A stretch of 64,000 nucleotides of DNA from Pseudomonadota bacterium (GCA_963205525.1 CAUJJP010000210.1:1-64000), one strand, 5' to 3'; counted from the first letter of the stretch, positions 1 through 7,980 are shown. The notes: generated by a model not told the origin, from the letters alone. Numbers and translations are program-made.

Positions 1-260
1 CCTGTGAAGATATGAATCGTGCCCGCGCCGGGGTGGCCAAGGGCGCTGGCGTAGGCGCGACGCGCGGCCCGGGCTCGCCGCCCGGGCAAGCGGCGCAACA
101 CCCGCCAGCGCCCTTGGCCGCCCCGGCCCTGCGGGTAGGCCTCCACAGAGGGCCCACTCGTCGTTGCGAAGCTTCGCCGGGGCCCAACCCCGGCTGTGCT
201 TCACGCCTAGATTGGGCCCTCTGTGGAGGCCTACGCGGGCATGATGCATAACTTCACAGG
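1..260. repeat. Nested palindromic element
   Basis: Three nested or adjacent inverted repeats fill this stretch. The outer arms 1-27 and 234-260 pair in 24 of 27 positions. Arms 27-51 and 103-127 pair in 24 of 25. Arms 135-156 and 213-234 are a perfect 22-bp inverted repeat. Smaller GC-rich hairpins lie between them (around 66-90 and 176-195). The element ends 3 bp before the stop codon of the response regulator gene at 264. A short open frame inside it follows from the palindrome and has no recognisable product. It resembles a non-autonomous mobile element or a large 3' hairpin. No target duplication can be tested because position 1 is the window edge. Confidence 0.7.
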
Positions 261-263
261 CTC

Positions 264-971
264 TCAGTCGCGGTCCTGCTTGCGCGCGAAGACGTAGCCC
301 GCGCCGCGCACCGTCAGCACCCGCTTGGGGTGCTTGGGGTCATCCTCGATCAATGCCCGGATGCGCGAGACGTGGACGTCTATGCTGCGGTCGAAGGCCT
401 CCAGCGGATGACCCTTGAGGGCGTCCATGATCTGGTCGCGCGAGAGCACGCGCCCGGGCGCCCGCGCCAGCACCACCAGGAGGTCGAACTGGTGGCCGGT
501 GAGGTCGCAGGGCTTGCCGTCCAGCCGCGCCTGGCGCGCGCCGAGGTCGATCTCGAGGCGACCGAAGCGCAGCACGTCGTCGGCCAGCGGTTCGGGCGCG
601 GCCCGGCGCAGCAGCGCCTTCACGCGCGCCAGCAGCTCGCGCGGCTCGAAGGGCTTGGGCAGGTAGTCGTCGGCGCCAATCTCCAGACCGACGATGCGGT
701 CGGTCGCCTCGCCGCGCGCGGTCAGCATCAGCAAGGGCAGCCGGCGCGTGCGCGATTGCGCCCGCAGCTCGCGCGTGAGGTCCAGGCCGTCGCCGTCGGG
801 CAGCATCAGGTCCAGCAGCAGAGCGTCGAATGACGCCTGCGCCAGCCGCGCCCGCCCCTGCGCCAGCGAGCCGGCGGTCTCCATCTCGTAGCCGTTGCGC
901 TGCAGGTACTCGCCCAGCATCGCGCTCAGCCGGGCGTCGTCGTCGATCAGCAGCAGGCGTTGGGCGGTCAT
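264..971 (-). CDS. OmpR/PhoB-family response regulator (CpxR-like)
   Basis: A 235-residue two-component response regulator that should bind DNA when phosphorylated. The receiver domain spans about residues 5-115, with the acidic cluster D10-D12, phospho-acceptor D54, T84 and K106 (YLPKPF). A winged-helix DNA-binding domain fills about 135-230 and ends in the typical RGAGYVF strand. The gene lies 78 bp downstream of a Spy/CpxP-like periplasmic protein gene on the same strand. That pairing suggests a Cpx-type envelope-stress system. The sensor kinase is not in view; it would be expected downstream, beyond position 1 and past the palindromic element. The regulated genes are inferred only. Confidence 0.9.
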   Translation of the reverse strand: MTAQRLLLIDDDARLSAMLGEYLQRNGYEMETAGSLAQGRARLAQASFDALLLDLMLPDGDGLDLTRELRAQSRTRRLPLLMLTARGEATDRIVGLEIGADDYLPKPFEPRELLARVKALLRRAAPEPLADDVLRFGRLEIDLGARQARLDGKPCDLTGHQFDLLVVLARAPGRVLSRDQIMDALKGHPLEAFDRSIDVHVSRIRALIEDDPKHPKRVLTVRGAGYVFARKQDRD

Positions 972-1049
972 GGGGCGGCCAGCGGCACGTGCGGCGCATG
1001 CTGCGCCGGATGGCAGGCGCCGAGGATAGCGCCGGGCTGCGGACGCCGA

Positions 1050-1580
1050 TCAGCCACCGTGGCGCTGCGGCCGCCCAGGCCCGCCGTGCTCGCCTTGCGC
1101 GCGGTGGTGGCCACGCTCGCCACGCTGCTTCATGAGCGTGGCGAGCTGCTGGCGCTGCTCGGCGCTCAGCAGCTTGCTCGCGTCCAGCATCGCCTGCGTC
1201 ATGCGCTTGCTGCGCGCGTCGTGCAAGGCCAGCAACTGCTGGCGCAGGCCTTCCACCACGGCGGCATCCACTGTCGGCTGGCTGAACTGCTCGCGCATCT
1301 TGTCGCGCAAGGCCTGCTGCTGCTCGCGCTGGGTGCCCAGGTCATCGCGCGCACGCTTCATGATCTGTTCGATCTGGCTGCGCTGCTCGGCGCTGGCACC
1401 GGCCTTCTCGAGCAGCCGCACCATGCCGGGGCCGCCGTCGCCAGGCATGCCGCGCCCGCCCGGGCCGGCCGCGGCCGGCGCGGCGCTCAGGCCGGCAGAC
1501 AGCGCCAGCGTCGCCAGCGCAAGCCAGCGCCGCAGCGGCGCCTGCGCAGGGCTTGCAAGAGTGGCAGGGGATTGCGTCAT
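1050..1580 (-). CDS. Spy/CpxP-like periplasmic protein
   Basis: A 176-residue predicted periplasmic protein. A signal peptide covers about residues 1-38 (arginines at 17-18, a hydrophobic stretch, then an AAA-G cleavage site). The mature part is helical and carries two copies of the family LTxxQ-type motif, SAEQRSQI near 63-70 and SAEQRQQL near 139-146. The C-terminus is rich in His, Gly and Arg. Family members are ATP-independent chaperones or metal-responsive modulators of the CpxA or CnrX kind. The spacing to the response regulator downstream suggests a shared operon. Exact client or metal cannot be read from the sequence. Confidence 0.8.
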   Translation of the reverse strand: MTQSPATLASPAQAPLRRWLALATLALSAGLSAAPAAAGPGGRGMPGDGGPGMVRLLEKAGASAEQRSQIEQIMKRARDDLGTQREQQQALRDKMREQFSQPTVDAAVVEGLRQQLLALHDARSKRMTQAMLDASKLLSAEQRQQLATLMKQRGERGHHRAQGEHGGPGRPQRHGG

Positions 1581-1700
1581 CGTTCACTCCCGTGGGGTTC
1601 ATCGGATGACGTGATGCTGGGCCGGCGCAGTGTCGCCCGCTTGCGCGGCGGGTAAAGATGCGTGAAGGCGGCCGTGCAGCGCCGCGTGCAGGCGAAGTCC

Positions 1701-2633
1701 TCAGCCAGCCGCCGCGACCGCTTCCACCCGCACCAGCCGGCGCTGGAGCTGGAACAGCGGCTGCGCGCTGCGCAGATCCAGCCGCAGCAGCAGGCCGCTG
1801 CGGCGGTCCACCACGATCGCGCCGTCGACCCGGGTCGAGATCTCGCCCTTGGGCACGTCGCCGTAGAGCTCGATCACCGCGACGTCGAAGGCGCGGCCGG
1901 CGATCGTCTGCGGCCCCACCGCCACCACCTGGCCGCGCATGCGCGCGCGCAGGGGCTCGATGCCGCTGAGCTCGATCTCGCCCGCGAGCACGTCGCCCAG
2001 CGACATGCCCGAACGCAGCAGACGGTGCCAGACCATGACGCCGGACGGCGCCTCCAGCACGTTGCCGGCCAGGTCCTGGCGCCAGCGCGCGGGCTTGCCG
2101 GTGGCGTCGGTGACGAACTCGATCTCGTCACGGCGCAGCGTGGTCATGCTCATGTTCAGCGTGCGCAGCGCGTCGCGCGACGTCGCACGCTCCTCGTAGA
2201 CCATGCGCTCGCCGGGCAGCACCGGCATGGCGGCAGCGCGCTCGGGCGCCATCTCCGACGGTGGCGGCGGGCAGCCGTTGCGCTGGGCTGCGGTGTGCAG
2301 GGCTTCGAAGCGACCCTTCAACGCCGCCAGCGCCTTGGCATCCTCGCCGTCGGGCCGGATCGCCAGCAGCGCGGGCCAGAACACCGCCAGCCCGATGCCC
2401 AAGGCCACCACATGCTGGCCGGCACGCTCGTCGACGATCCACGACAGCTCGACCGCGCGCTGCTGGACACGGTCCATCTCGTCCTGCAGCCGGGCGCAGC
2501 TCCAGGGTTCGAAGCTCGCAGGGTCGACCGCCAGCGCCTGCACGTCGACAGAGCGCGTCGCGCAGCCGACCGCCAACGCAGCGGCGGCGCACAGCAGCAG
2601 GGTCGCCGGCCGGAGAGCAGCAAAGGTCAGCAC
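1701..2633 (-). CDS. Predicted lipoprotein of unknown function
   Basis: A 310-residue protein with a GTG start at 2633. I chose this start because it gives a clean type II signal peptide ending in the lipobox LAVGC (lipidated Cys24). Upstream in-frame codons give no signal sequence. A second hydrophobic stretch lies at about 74-92. A Cys at 46 and a second Cys before a proline run could form a disulfide. The remainder looks beta-rich (repeated alternating hydrophobic strands, final third) and may be an envelope or lipoprotein-carrier fold. I do not recognise the family. It is divergent from the hydrolase at 2733 with a 99-bp gap between them. Confidence 0.75.
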   Translation of the reverse strand: MLTFAALRPATLLLCAAAALAVGCATRSVDVQALAVDPASFEPWSCARLQDEMDRVQQRAVELSWIVDERAGQHVVALGIGLAVFWPALLAIRPDGEDAKALAALKGRFEALHTAAQRNGCPPPPSEMAPERAAAMPVLPGERMVYEERATSRDALRTLNMSMTTLRRDEIEFVTDATGKPARWRQDLAGNVLEAPSGVMVWHRLLRSGMSLGDVLAGEIELSGIEPLRARMRGQVVAVGPQTIAGRAFDVAVIELYGDVPKGEISTRVDGAIVVDRRSGLLLRLDLRSAQPLFQLQRRLVRVEAVAAAG

Positions 2634-2732
2634 GCGGCTATTGTGCCCGCCGCCGTCGCTGCTCCGATGCAGCCGCGCGCCGGATCGGCAGGGCGACGCC
2701 CGCGGCCTGGCCGCAGTTAAGCTCGGCCTGCC

Positions 2733-3812
2733 ATGACAACACAAGCGCCTGCAGCCACCGACGAAGGCACGACCCAGCCCCTGCGCTACCCGCTGGGCCC
2801 GCCACCCGCCGTGGGCCAGGCGCTGGAGGTCCGCCCCGGTGTGCGCTGGCTGCGCATGCCGCTGCCCTTTGCGCTCGCGCACATCAACCTGTGGGCGCTG
2901 GAGGACGGCGCCGGCTGGACCCTCGTGGACACCGGCACCCGCACGCCCGAGGTCACCCAGGCCTGGCAGGCCCTGCTGGCGCCCGACGGCGCGCTTGGCG
3001 GCCGGCCGATCACGCGCGTGATCGCCACCCACATGCACCCGGACCACGTCGGCATGGCCGGCTGGCTCACGCGTAAGCACGGTGCGCGGCTGTGGATGAC
3101 GCGCGCCGAATACCTGATGTGCCGCACCCTGGTGGCCGACAGCGGACGCGAGGCGCCGCAGGACGCGATCCAGTTCTATCAACGCTGCGGCTGGCCGCCC
3201 GAGGCGCTGGACAGCTACCGCGCACGCTTCGGCAGCTTCGGCAAGTTCGTGCACGCGCCCCCGGAAAGCTACCGGCGCATCGTCGACGGCGAGCGCCTGC
3301 GCATCGGCGCACAGGACTGGCGCATCCTCGTCGGCCGCGGCCATTCGCCCGAGCACGCCTGCCTGGTGTGCGACGAACTCGGCCTCATGATCTCCGGCGA
3401 CCAGGTGCTGCCGCGCATCTCGTCCAACGTGTCGGTGTTTCCGACCGAGCCCGACGCGGACCCGCTGGGCGAGTGGCTGGCGTCGATCGCCGAGCTGCGC
3501 GCCACCCTGCCCGACAGCCTGCTCGTGCTGCCGGCGCACGGCGAGCCCTTCCTCGGCCTGCACGCGCGGCTCGATCGGCTGGCCAGCGGCCACGCCAAGG
3601 GCTTGCAGCGGCTGCGCCAGGCGCTGCGCCAGCCGCGGCGCGTGGTCGACCTCTTCGGCGCCCTGTTCGCGCGCGCCATAGACCCGCGCAGCATGGAGAT
3701 CGGCCTGGCCAGCGGCGAGGCCATGGCGCACCTGAACCACCTGCTGGCGCGCGGCGAGCTGGCGGTGGAACTCGACAGCGACGGCGCCTGGCGATTCAGC
3801 CTGCAGCGCTGA
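2733..3812 (+). CDS. MBL-fold metallo-hydrolase
   Basis: A 359-residue metallo-beta-lactamase-fold hydrolase. The zinc motif HMHPDH is at residues 100-105, followed by further ligand candidates in the GRGHSPEHACL and LPAHGEPF segments. The last ~100 residues form a helical C-terminal domain seen in the broad glyoxalase-II-like/MBL family of proteobacteria. Substrate is unknown: members act on thioesters, lactones or phosphodiesters. It stands alone, divergent from the lipoprotein gene and ending 52 bp before the convergent transporter gene. The fold is certain, the reaction is not. Confidence 0.9.
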   Translation: MTTQAPAATDEGTTQPLRYPLGPPPAVGQALEVRPGVRWLRMPLPFALAHINLWALEDGAGWTLVDTGTRTPEVTQAWQALLAPDGALGGRPITRVIATHMHPDHVGMAGWLTRKHGARLWMTRAEYLMCRTLVADSGREAPQDAIQFYQRCGWPPEALDSYRARFGSFGKFVHAPPESYRRIVDGERLRIGAQDWRILVGRGHSPEHACLVCDELGLMISGDQVLPRISSNVSVFPTEPDADPLGEWLASIAELRATLPDSLLVLPAHGEPFLGLHARLDRLASGHAKGLQRLRQALRQPRRVVDLFGALFARAIDPRSMEIGLASGEAMAHLNHLLARGELAVELDSDGAWRFSLQR

Positions 3813-3864
3813 TGGCGGCACGCTGCGCGCGCCAGCCCCTGCATGGCCTGTGCGCACCGCCGCA

Positions 3865-4785
3865 TCAAGCGGCCGGCGCCCACCGCCGCCACGCCAGCGC
3901 AAGCCAGGTCACCAGCACGAAAGGCAGGGTCAGCGCCGGCAGTCCCAGCGCGCCCAGGCCCGAAGCGGCCAGCATCGCCAGCGCCGGTGTGAGCGCCACG
4001 GCCAGCAGCGCGGCCAGCCACTCGCGCCGGCTCGCGGGCGGGAACACCACCGTCAGCGCCAGCGCCACCAAGGCGCTGTTGAAGCCGTGCAGGCCGGCAC
4101 GGATCTCGGACTCCCCGGCTCCCATCGCCCAGGCCAGCAGCGCACCCGACAGCGATCCCGCCAGGGTGACGGCAAACGCCTGGCGCGACGCCAGCAGCAG
4201 ACCGGCCGCAATCCATGCGCCGGTGGCCAGGCCTTGCTGCAGGAAGACCTGCGCCACACCGTTGAGCATCGCGTGGGCCAGGGTCGCGGCCGACACCACC
4301 TGCTCGACAGCCGACACCGACGCCTGCGCCTGCCACGACCCCAGCCGCGCCGCGGCGAACAGCAGCACCAGCGCAACGAGCACGAAGGGCGCCGTCAGCA
4401 CCGGCAGCTGCCAGCGCCCGAGCACCGGCTCCAGGCCACGCCACAGCACGGTCGAGGCCGCGGCGGCCAGCACCAGCGCCACCCAGCACTGGATACCAGG
4501 GGGCAGAAAGTGGACGCAGGCGATGCCGACCAGGGCCGCGTTGAAGCCGGCCAAGCCAGCCTGCACCCGCACGCGAGCGACCGCCAGCGCGGTCGCCACC
4601 AGGCTGGCAACTGCTGCCGCCAGCAGCGCCGCGCCCGCCAGCGCCGGATCGTGGAGTGCCAGCCCGACGGCACACAGCAGACCGGCGCCGCGGCTGTCCT
4701 GAAACAGGACCTGGCCGAGAGCGCGAAGCGCGCCGTCGACGGCGCACCGCACGACCCGCGGCAGGAGCTCGAAGCAAGATCGCAT
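3865..4785 (-). CDS. Urea transporter family protein (SLC14/UT)
   Basis: A hydrophobic inner-membrane protein of about 306 residues with the internal duplication of urea channels. Half one carries GLAGFNAALVGIA and LPVLTAPFVL; half two carries GLHGFNSALVALA and LPALTLPFVL. These GxxGxN and LPxxTxPF pairs line the selectivity filter in UT/Yut channels. I chose the ATG at 4785 because an AGAGGTGG sequence lies 12 bases upstream. An in-frame ATG at 4812 would add nine residues. No urease gene is in view. The gene is divergent from argO; the 195-bp gap should hold both promoters. Confidence 0.85.
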   Translation of the reverse strand: MRSCFELLPRVVRCAVDGALRALGQVLFQDSRGAGLLCAVGLALHDPALAGAALLAAAVASLVATALAVARVRVQAGLAGFNAALVGIACVHFLPPGIQCWVALVLAAAASTVLWRGLEPVLGRWQLPVLTAPFVLVALVLLFAAARLGSWQAQASVSAVEQVVSAATLAHAMLNGVAQVFLQQGLATGAWIAAGLLLASRQAFAVTLAGSLSGALLAWAMGAGESEIRAGLHGFNSALVALALTVVFPPASRREWLAALLAVALTPALAMLAASGLGALGLPALTLPFVLVTWLALAWRRWAPAA

Positions 4786-4980
4786 CACGTCAACCGACCA
4801 CCTCTGTCCCATGCTCCAATCCGCGCTTCCAGCACCACCGCCGACACGTCGACCACGGCCGCACGCGGTCTCGGCGTCCAAGACGGCGACCCGGCTCGCC
4901 GAGCGGGGCATTCTGGGCCCTGCCGCCCATGCCATCGTCCGACCGGCGTTCGCCCGCCGCGCCCGTCCGAGCACCACCCC

Positions 4981-5622
4981 ATGACCCTGACAGCTTCCGC
5001 CTCGCTCGTGCTTGCGGCCGCCTTCCAGGGCCTGGTGCTGAGTCTCGGGCTGATCGTGGCCATCGGTGCCCAGAACGCCTTTGTGCTGCGCCAGGGCCTG
5101 CGCCGCGAGCACGTCGGCAGCGTGGTCCTGTTCTGCGCCGCGGCCGACGCCGTGCTCATCGCGGCAGGCGTGCTGGGCATGGCACAGGCGCTGGGCCGCA
5201 ACCCGCATCTGGCGCGCGCCCTGGCCGCAGCCGGCGCCCTGTTTCTGGCCGCCTATGGCTGGCAGGCGCTGCGCCGCGCGCGGCAGCCGCAGCGCCTGCA
5301 AGCCGCAGCGGGAAGCAGCGCACCGGGACACGGCGCGGCGCTCGCGCAGGCGGCGGCGTTCACGCTGCTCAATCCCCATGTCTACCTGGACACCGTCCTG
5401 CTGGTGGGCAGCATCGGTGCCCAGCAGCCGGCACCGCTGCGCGGCTGGTTCATCGCCGGTGCCAGCGCCGCAAGCCTGGGCTGGTTCACCGCGCTCGGAT
5501 TCGGCGCGCGCTGGCTGGCGCCCTGGTTCGGCCGGCCCAGGGCCTGGCAGGTGCTTGACGGGCTGATCGCCATGACCATGTTCGTGCTCTCGGCCATGCT
5601 GCTGCGGCACGCGCTGCTCTGA
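4981..5622 (+). CDS. argO: LysE/ArgO-family amino acid exporter
   Basis: A 213-residue inner-membrane exporter with six predicted membrane helices. The N-terminal family hallmark is clear (AIGAQNAFVLRQGLRREH, about residues 27-44), as is LNPHVYLDT near the middle, which is typical of ArgO/YggA. Family members export arginine or lysine and protect against excess. The start at 4981 places the first helix at the N-terminus as in homologues. No ArgP/LysG regulator gene is adjacent. The TGA stop at 5620-5622 overlaps the first bases of a tandem repeat. Arginine versus lysine specificity is uncertain. Confidence 0.85.
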   Translation: MTLTASASLVLAAAFQGLVLSLGLIVAIGAQNAFVLRQGLRREHVGSVVLFCAAADAVLIAAGVLGMAQALGRNPHLARALAAAGALFLAAYGWQALRRARQPQRLQAAAGSSAPGHGAALAQAAAFTLLNPHVYLDTVLLVGSIGAQQPAPLRGWFIAGASAASLGWFTALGFGARWLAPWFGRPRAWQVLDGLIAMTMFVLSAMLLRHALL

Positions 5623-5785
5623 GCGCCCCCAGGACCGGGCTGCGCCCAGCCCGCCCCCCGCGGGGGTCAAGGAAACTTGGGACGGCCCGGCGTTTCCTTG
5701 AGAGCGCCCCCAGGACCGGGCTGCGCCCAGCCCGCCCCCCGCGGGGGTCAAGGAAACTTGGGACGGCCCGGCGTTTCCTTGAGAG
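5621..5785 (+). repeat. Dispersed hairpin repeat, two tandem copies (81-bp period)
   Basis: Two identical copies, with period 81, begin at 5621 and 5702. Each has a GC hairpin (CCGGGCTGCGCCCAGCCCG) followed by a second stem whose arms are CAAGGAAAC and GTTTCCTTG around a 15-base loop (5668-5676 and 5692-5700 in the first copy). Related copies occur at 8437, 15779 and 63541-63786. The array starts within the argO stop codon, so it forms the 3' end of that transcript and could act as a terminator or mRNA-stabilising element. Confidence 0.9.
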
Positions 5786-6061
5786 CCTGAGCGCCAGCCG
5801 AGGCCACGATTCGCTCTGGCCCATGGCTGTGCCTTCGAGCGCGCCCGGGCTCCGAGCCGAGCTTGGCGCGGCCAAGCACGGGCCGTGATCGGGGACGGCA
5901 ACACCCAAGGTCCGCTGGACAAAAGGCGCCAATCGATGGAGCGACTCGGGTTCTGGAAGGTCCTGGACGCTGCAAGGCGGCCGCGCAGCGATTCGCTTGA
6001 TGTGAGCCGACCGCAGCAGCCTCAGCCCATCTCAGGTTCGTCTCACGACGATCTGCCAGCA
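5786..6061. other. Intergenic stretch with no recognised feature
   Basis: About 276 bp between the tandem hairpin repeat and the tRNA hairpin. I see no open frame with recognisable protein character, no RNA gene and no clear promoter in it. Confidence 0.5.
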
Positions 6062-6091
6062 ACCACTTACCGGGAAAGCCCCGTAAGTGGT
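6062..6091 (-). terminator. Hairpin at the 3' end of tRNA-Val
   Basis: Perfect 9-base arms at 6062-6070 and 6083-6091, extended by three more pairs after one mismatch, leaving a four-base loop. One arm contains the encoded CCA end and the last base before it. There is no clear T-run after the stem. It may end transcription or guide 3' processing. Confidence 0.55.
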
Positions 6092-6164
6092 AGGCGCGAG
6101 AGGACTCGAACCTCCGACCCCCACCATGTCAAGGTGGTGCTCTAACCAGCTGAGCTACGCGCCT
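6088..6164 (-). tRNA. tRNA-Val (anticodon GAC)
   Basis: A complete 77-nt cloverleaf on the minus strand, from A at 6164 to the encoded CCA at 6090-6088. The acceptor stem pairs AGGCGCG with CGCGCCT. The D arm holds AGCTCAGCTGGTTAGAGC. The anticodon stem CCACC/GGTGG encloses loop TTGACAT, giving anticodon GAC, which reads GUC and GUU valine codons. The T arm holds GGTTCGAGTCC. It stands alone, not in a tRNA cluster. Confidence 0.96.
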
Positions 6165-6175
6165 GGGAACCCAGG

Positions 6176-6181
6176 ACTATA
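6176..6181 (-). promoter_or_regulatory. Likely -10 element of tRNA-Val
   Basis: On the minus strand the hexamer TATAGT matches TATAAT in five of six positions and lies 11 bases before the first tRNA base. No good -35 hexamer is visible at 16-18 bases spacing. Confidence 0.5.
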
Positions 6182-6331
6182 CACGAGCGCGCGCACCGAT
6201 TCGCGCCGGGACCTGTGCGTCAGGCAGGACGCGCCCCCGAGCACATCGCCGGCGCCGCCAGATCGCGATGACGCCGCTTTGCAGGGGGCGGCGCGCTAGC
6301 ATCTCGGCGTGCCGTCTGTCGGAGAGGCAGG

Positions 6332-7615
6332 ATGTCCAAGCAGAGCACGTACGAGGCAGCGCTCAAGGCCGGCGCGACCGCAGGAGTCACGGTCGCGGCA
6401 AGCGCCGGATCGGCAGCTTCCAGGGCAGTGCGTAGGCCTGCCGCCGGTCACCGAGCTGCCGGACGCGGCCCCGTGCGCAAGCCACCGCCGGCAGCGCCCG
6501 TGCTGCTGGTGGCAACGCGCAAGGGGGCCTGGCTGCTGCACGGCGACACGGCGCGCAGGCGCTGGTCCATCGAGGGTCCGCACTTCCACGGCCACGTGGT
6601 GCACCACATGGTGCTGGACCCGCGCGACGGCCGCACCCTGCTGGCGTCCACCCGCACCGGCCATCTGGGCCCGACCGTGATGCGATCGACCGACCTTGGC
6701 CGCAGCTGGACCGAAGCCGCACGGCCGCCCGCCTTCGCGCGCAAGGAGGACGGCAGCGGCCGCAGCGTCGACCACACCTTCTGGCTCGCGCCCGGCCACG
6801 CCAGCGAGCCCGGCCTGTGGTGGGCCGGCACCTCGCCGCAAGGCCTGTTCCGCAGCGAGGACGGCGGCCTGAACTGGCAGCCGGCGTCGCCGATCAACGA
6901 CGACCCGCAGTACCTGGCGTGGATGGGCACGGTGCAGGACGGCACGCCCGACGGCCCCAAGCTGCACTCCATCATCGTCGACCCGCGCGATGCGCGGCAC
7001 CTGTACTTCGGCATGAGCGGCGGCGGCGTGCACGAGTCCCTGGACGGCGGGCAGAGTTTTCGGCCGCTGATCGACGGCCTGGACGTGGTGGAGGGCTTCC
7101 CCGTCGGCGACCCCACGGTGCACGACCCGCACTGCATCCGCATCTGCCCGAGCAACCCCGATCGCCTGTACCAGCAGAACCACTGTGGCATCTACCGGCT
7201 GGACCGGCCGGCGACCACCTGGCGGCGCATCGGCAAGCGCATGCCCAAGGCGGTGGGCGACGTCGGCTTCACGATGACGGTGCACCCGCGCGACGACCGC
7301 ACCGCCTGGGTGCTGCCGATGGACGGCTCGACGGTCTGGCCGCGTACCAGCCCCGGCGGCCGGCCAGCGGTCTATGTCACGCGCGACGCCGGCCGAACCT
7401 GGCAGCGCCAGGATCAAGGCCTGCCGCCCGCGCAGGTCTGGTGGACCGTCAAGCGCCAGGCGATGACGGGCGACACGCGCGACCCGGTGGGCCTGTACTT
7501 CGGCACCACCAGCGGCGAGGTCTGGGCCAGCCGCGACGAGGGCCAGCGCTGGCGCTGCATCGCGCGCCACCTGCCCGAGATCTACGCCCTCGAAGTCGCC
7601 ACGCCTGCGTCCTGA
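6332..7615 (+). CDS. BNR/Asp-box repeat beta-propeller protein
   Basis: A 427-residue protein. Five Asp-box motifs (SxDxGxxW type) start at residues 119 (STDLGRSW), 175 (SEDGGLNW), 236 (SLDGGQSF), 350 (TRDAGRTW) and 400 (SRDEGQRW), spaced as blades of a sialidase-like or sortilin-like propeller. Sialidase catalytic residues are not evident, so enzymatic activity is unproven. The first ~48 residues are low-complexity and lack a signal peptide, suggesting a cytoplasmic protein. A GGAG lies 7 bases before the ATG. The next gene, a MoaD/ThiS-like protein, follows after 12 bp and is very likely co-translated. The pair probably works together, but in what process is unknown. Confidence 0.85.
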   Translation: MSKQSTYEAALKAGATAGVTVAASAGSAASRAVRRPAAGHRAAGRGPVRKPPPAAPVLLVATRKGAWLLHGDTARRRWSIEGPHFHGHVVHHMVLDPRDGRTLLASTRTGHLGPTVMRSTDLGRSWTEAARPPAFARKEDGSGRSVDHTFWLAPGHASEPGLWWAGTSPQGLFRSEDGGLNWQPASPINDDPQYLAWMGTVQDGTPDGPKLHSIIVDPRDARHLYFGMSGGGVHESLDGGQSFRPLIDGLDVVEGFPVGDPTVHDPHCIRICPSNPDRLYQQNHCGIYRLDRPATTWRRIGKRMPKAVGDVGFTMTVHPRDDRTAWVLPMDGSTVWPRTSPGGRPAVYVTRDAGRTWQRQDQGLPPAQVWWTVKRQAMTGDTRDPVGLYFGTTSGEVWASRDEGQRWRCIARHLPEIYALEVATPAS

Positions 7616-7627
7616 TCGTCGGCTTCG

Positions 7628-7885
7628 ATGAAAGTCCTGATCGCGGCGCCGCTGCGCCCCTACACCGGGCAGGCCTGGGTGCAGGCCAGCGGTGCGACGC
7701 TGGGCGCGGTGCTGGACGACCTCGACCGGCGCTATCCCGGCATCCGCTTTCGCATCGTCGACGAGCAGCAGCGTACGCGGCCGAACATGCGCTTTTTCGT
7801 CGGCGGGCGCGCGGTCTTCGACCTCGCCACGCCCTTGCACGACGCCGACGAGCTGTGCCTGGTCCAGGCCTTGAGCGGGGGCTGA
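7628..7885 (+). CDS. MoaD/ThiS-family ubiquitin-fold protein
   Basis: An 85-residue beta-grasp protein ending in the Gly-Gly (SGG) tail that MoaD and ThiS use for adenylation and thiocarboxylate formation. Size and layout match the family: N-terminal strand, GATLGAVLDDL helix start, RFFVGGRAV strand and DADELCLVQALSGG end. No E1-like (MoeB/ThiF), MoaE or ThiG gene is nearby, so a role in molybdopterin or thiazole synthesis is not supported by context. Its only partner in view is the BNR-repeat protein 12 bp upstream. A sulfur-carrier or protein-modifier role is inference from the GG tail. Confidence 0.85.
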   Translation: MKVLIAAPLRPYTGQAWVQASGATLGAVLDDLDRRYPGIRFRIVDEQQRTRPNMRFFVGGRAVFDLATPLHDADELCLVQALSGG

Positions 7886-7903
7886 GGCGCCGCTCAGCGC
7901 AGC

Positions 7904-7948
7904 ACGGCCCGCTGCCGGCGCGTCGGTCATGCACCGGCAGCGGGCCGT
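7904..7948 (+). terminator. Intrinsic terminator-like hairpin
   Basis: Perfect 15-base arms at 7904-7918 and 7934-7948 around a 15-base loop, followed by TT. It lies between the convergent MoaD-like gene and the secreted-protein gene and may serve both strands. Confidence 0.7.
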
Positions 7949-7980
7949 TTGGAATCAGGCTGCGTAGGCCTGCCCAGGCT

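Noticed and set aside
12..251. 79-codon open frame inside the palindromic element
   Set aside because: It is produced by the palindrome itself, has no ribosome site or protein-like composition, and matches no family I recognise.
5621..5785. CRISPR-like or iteron array
   Set aside because: Only two contiguous copies with no spacers; related copies are dispersed near gene ends.
3865..5922. A 685-residue protein containing the urea transporter
   Set aside because: Everything upstream of ~4812 overlaps argO and the repeat and has no membrane-protein character.
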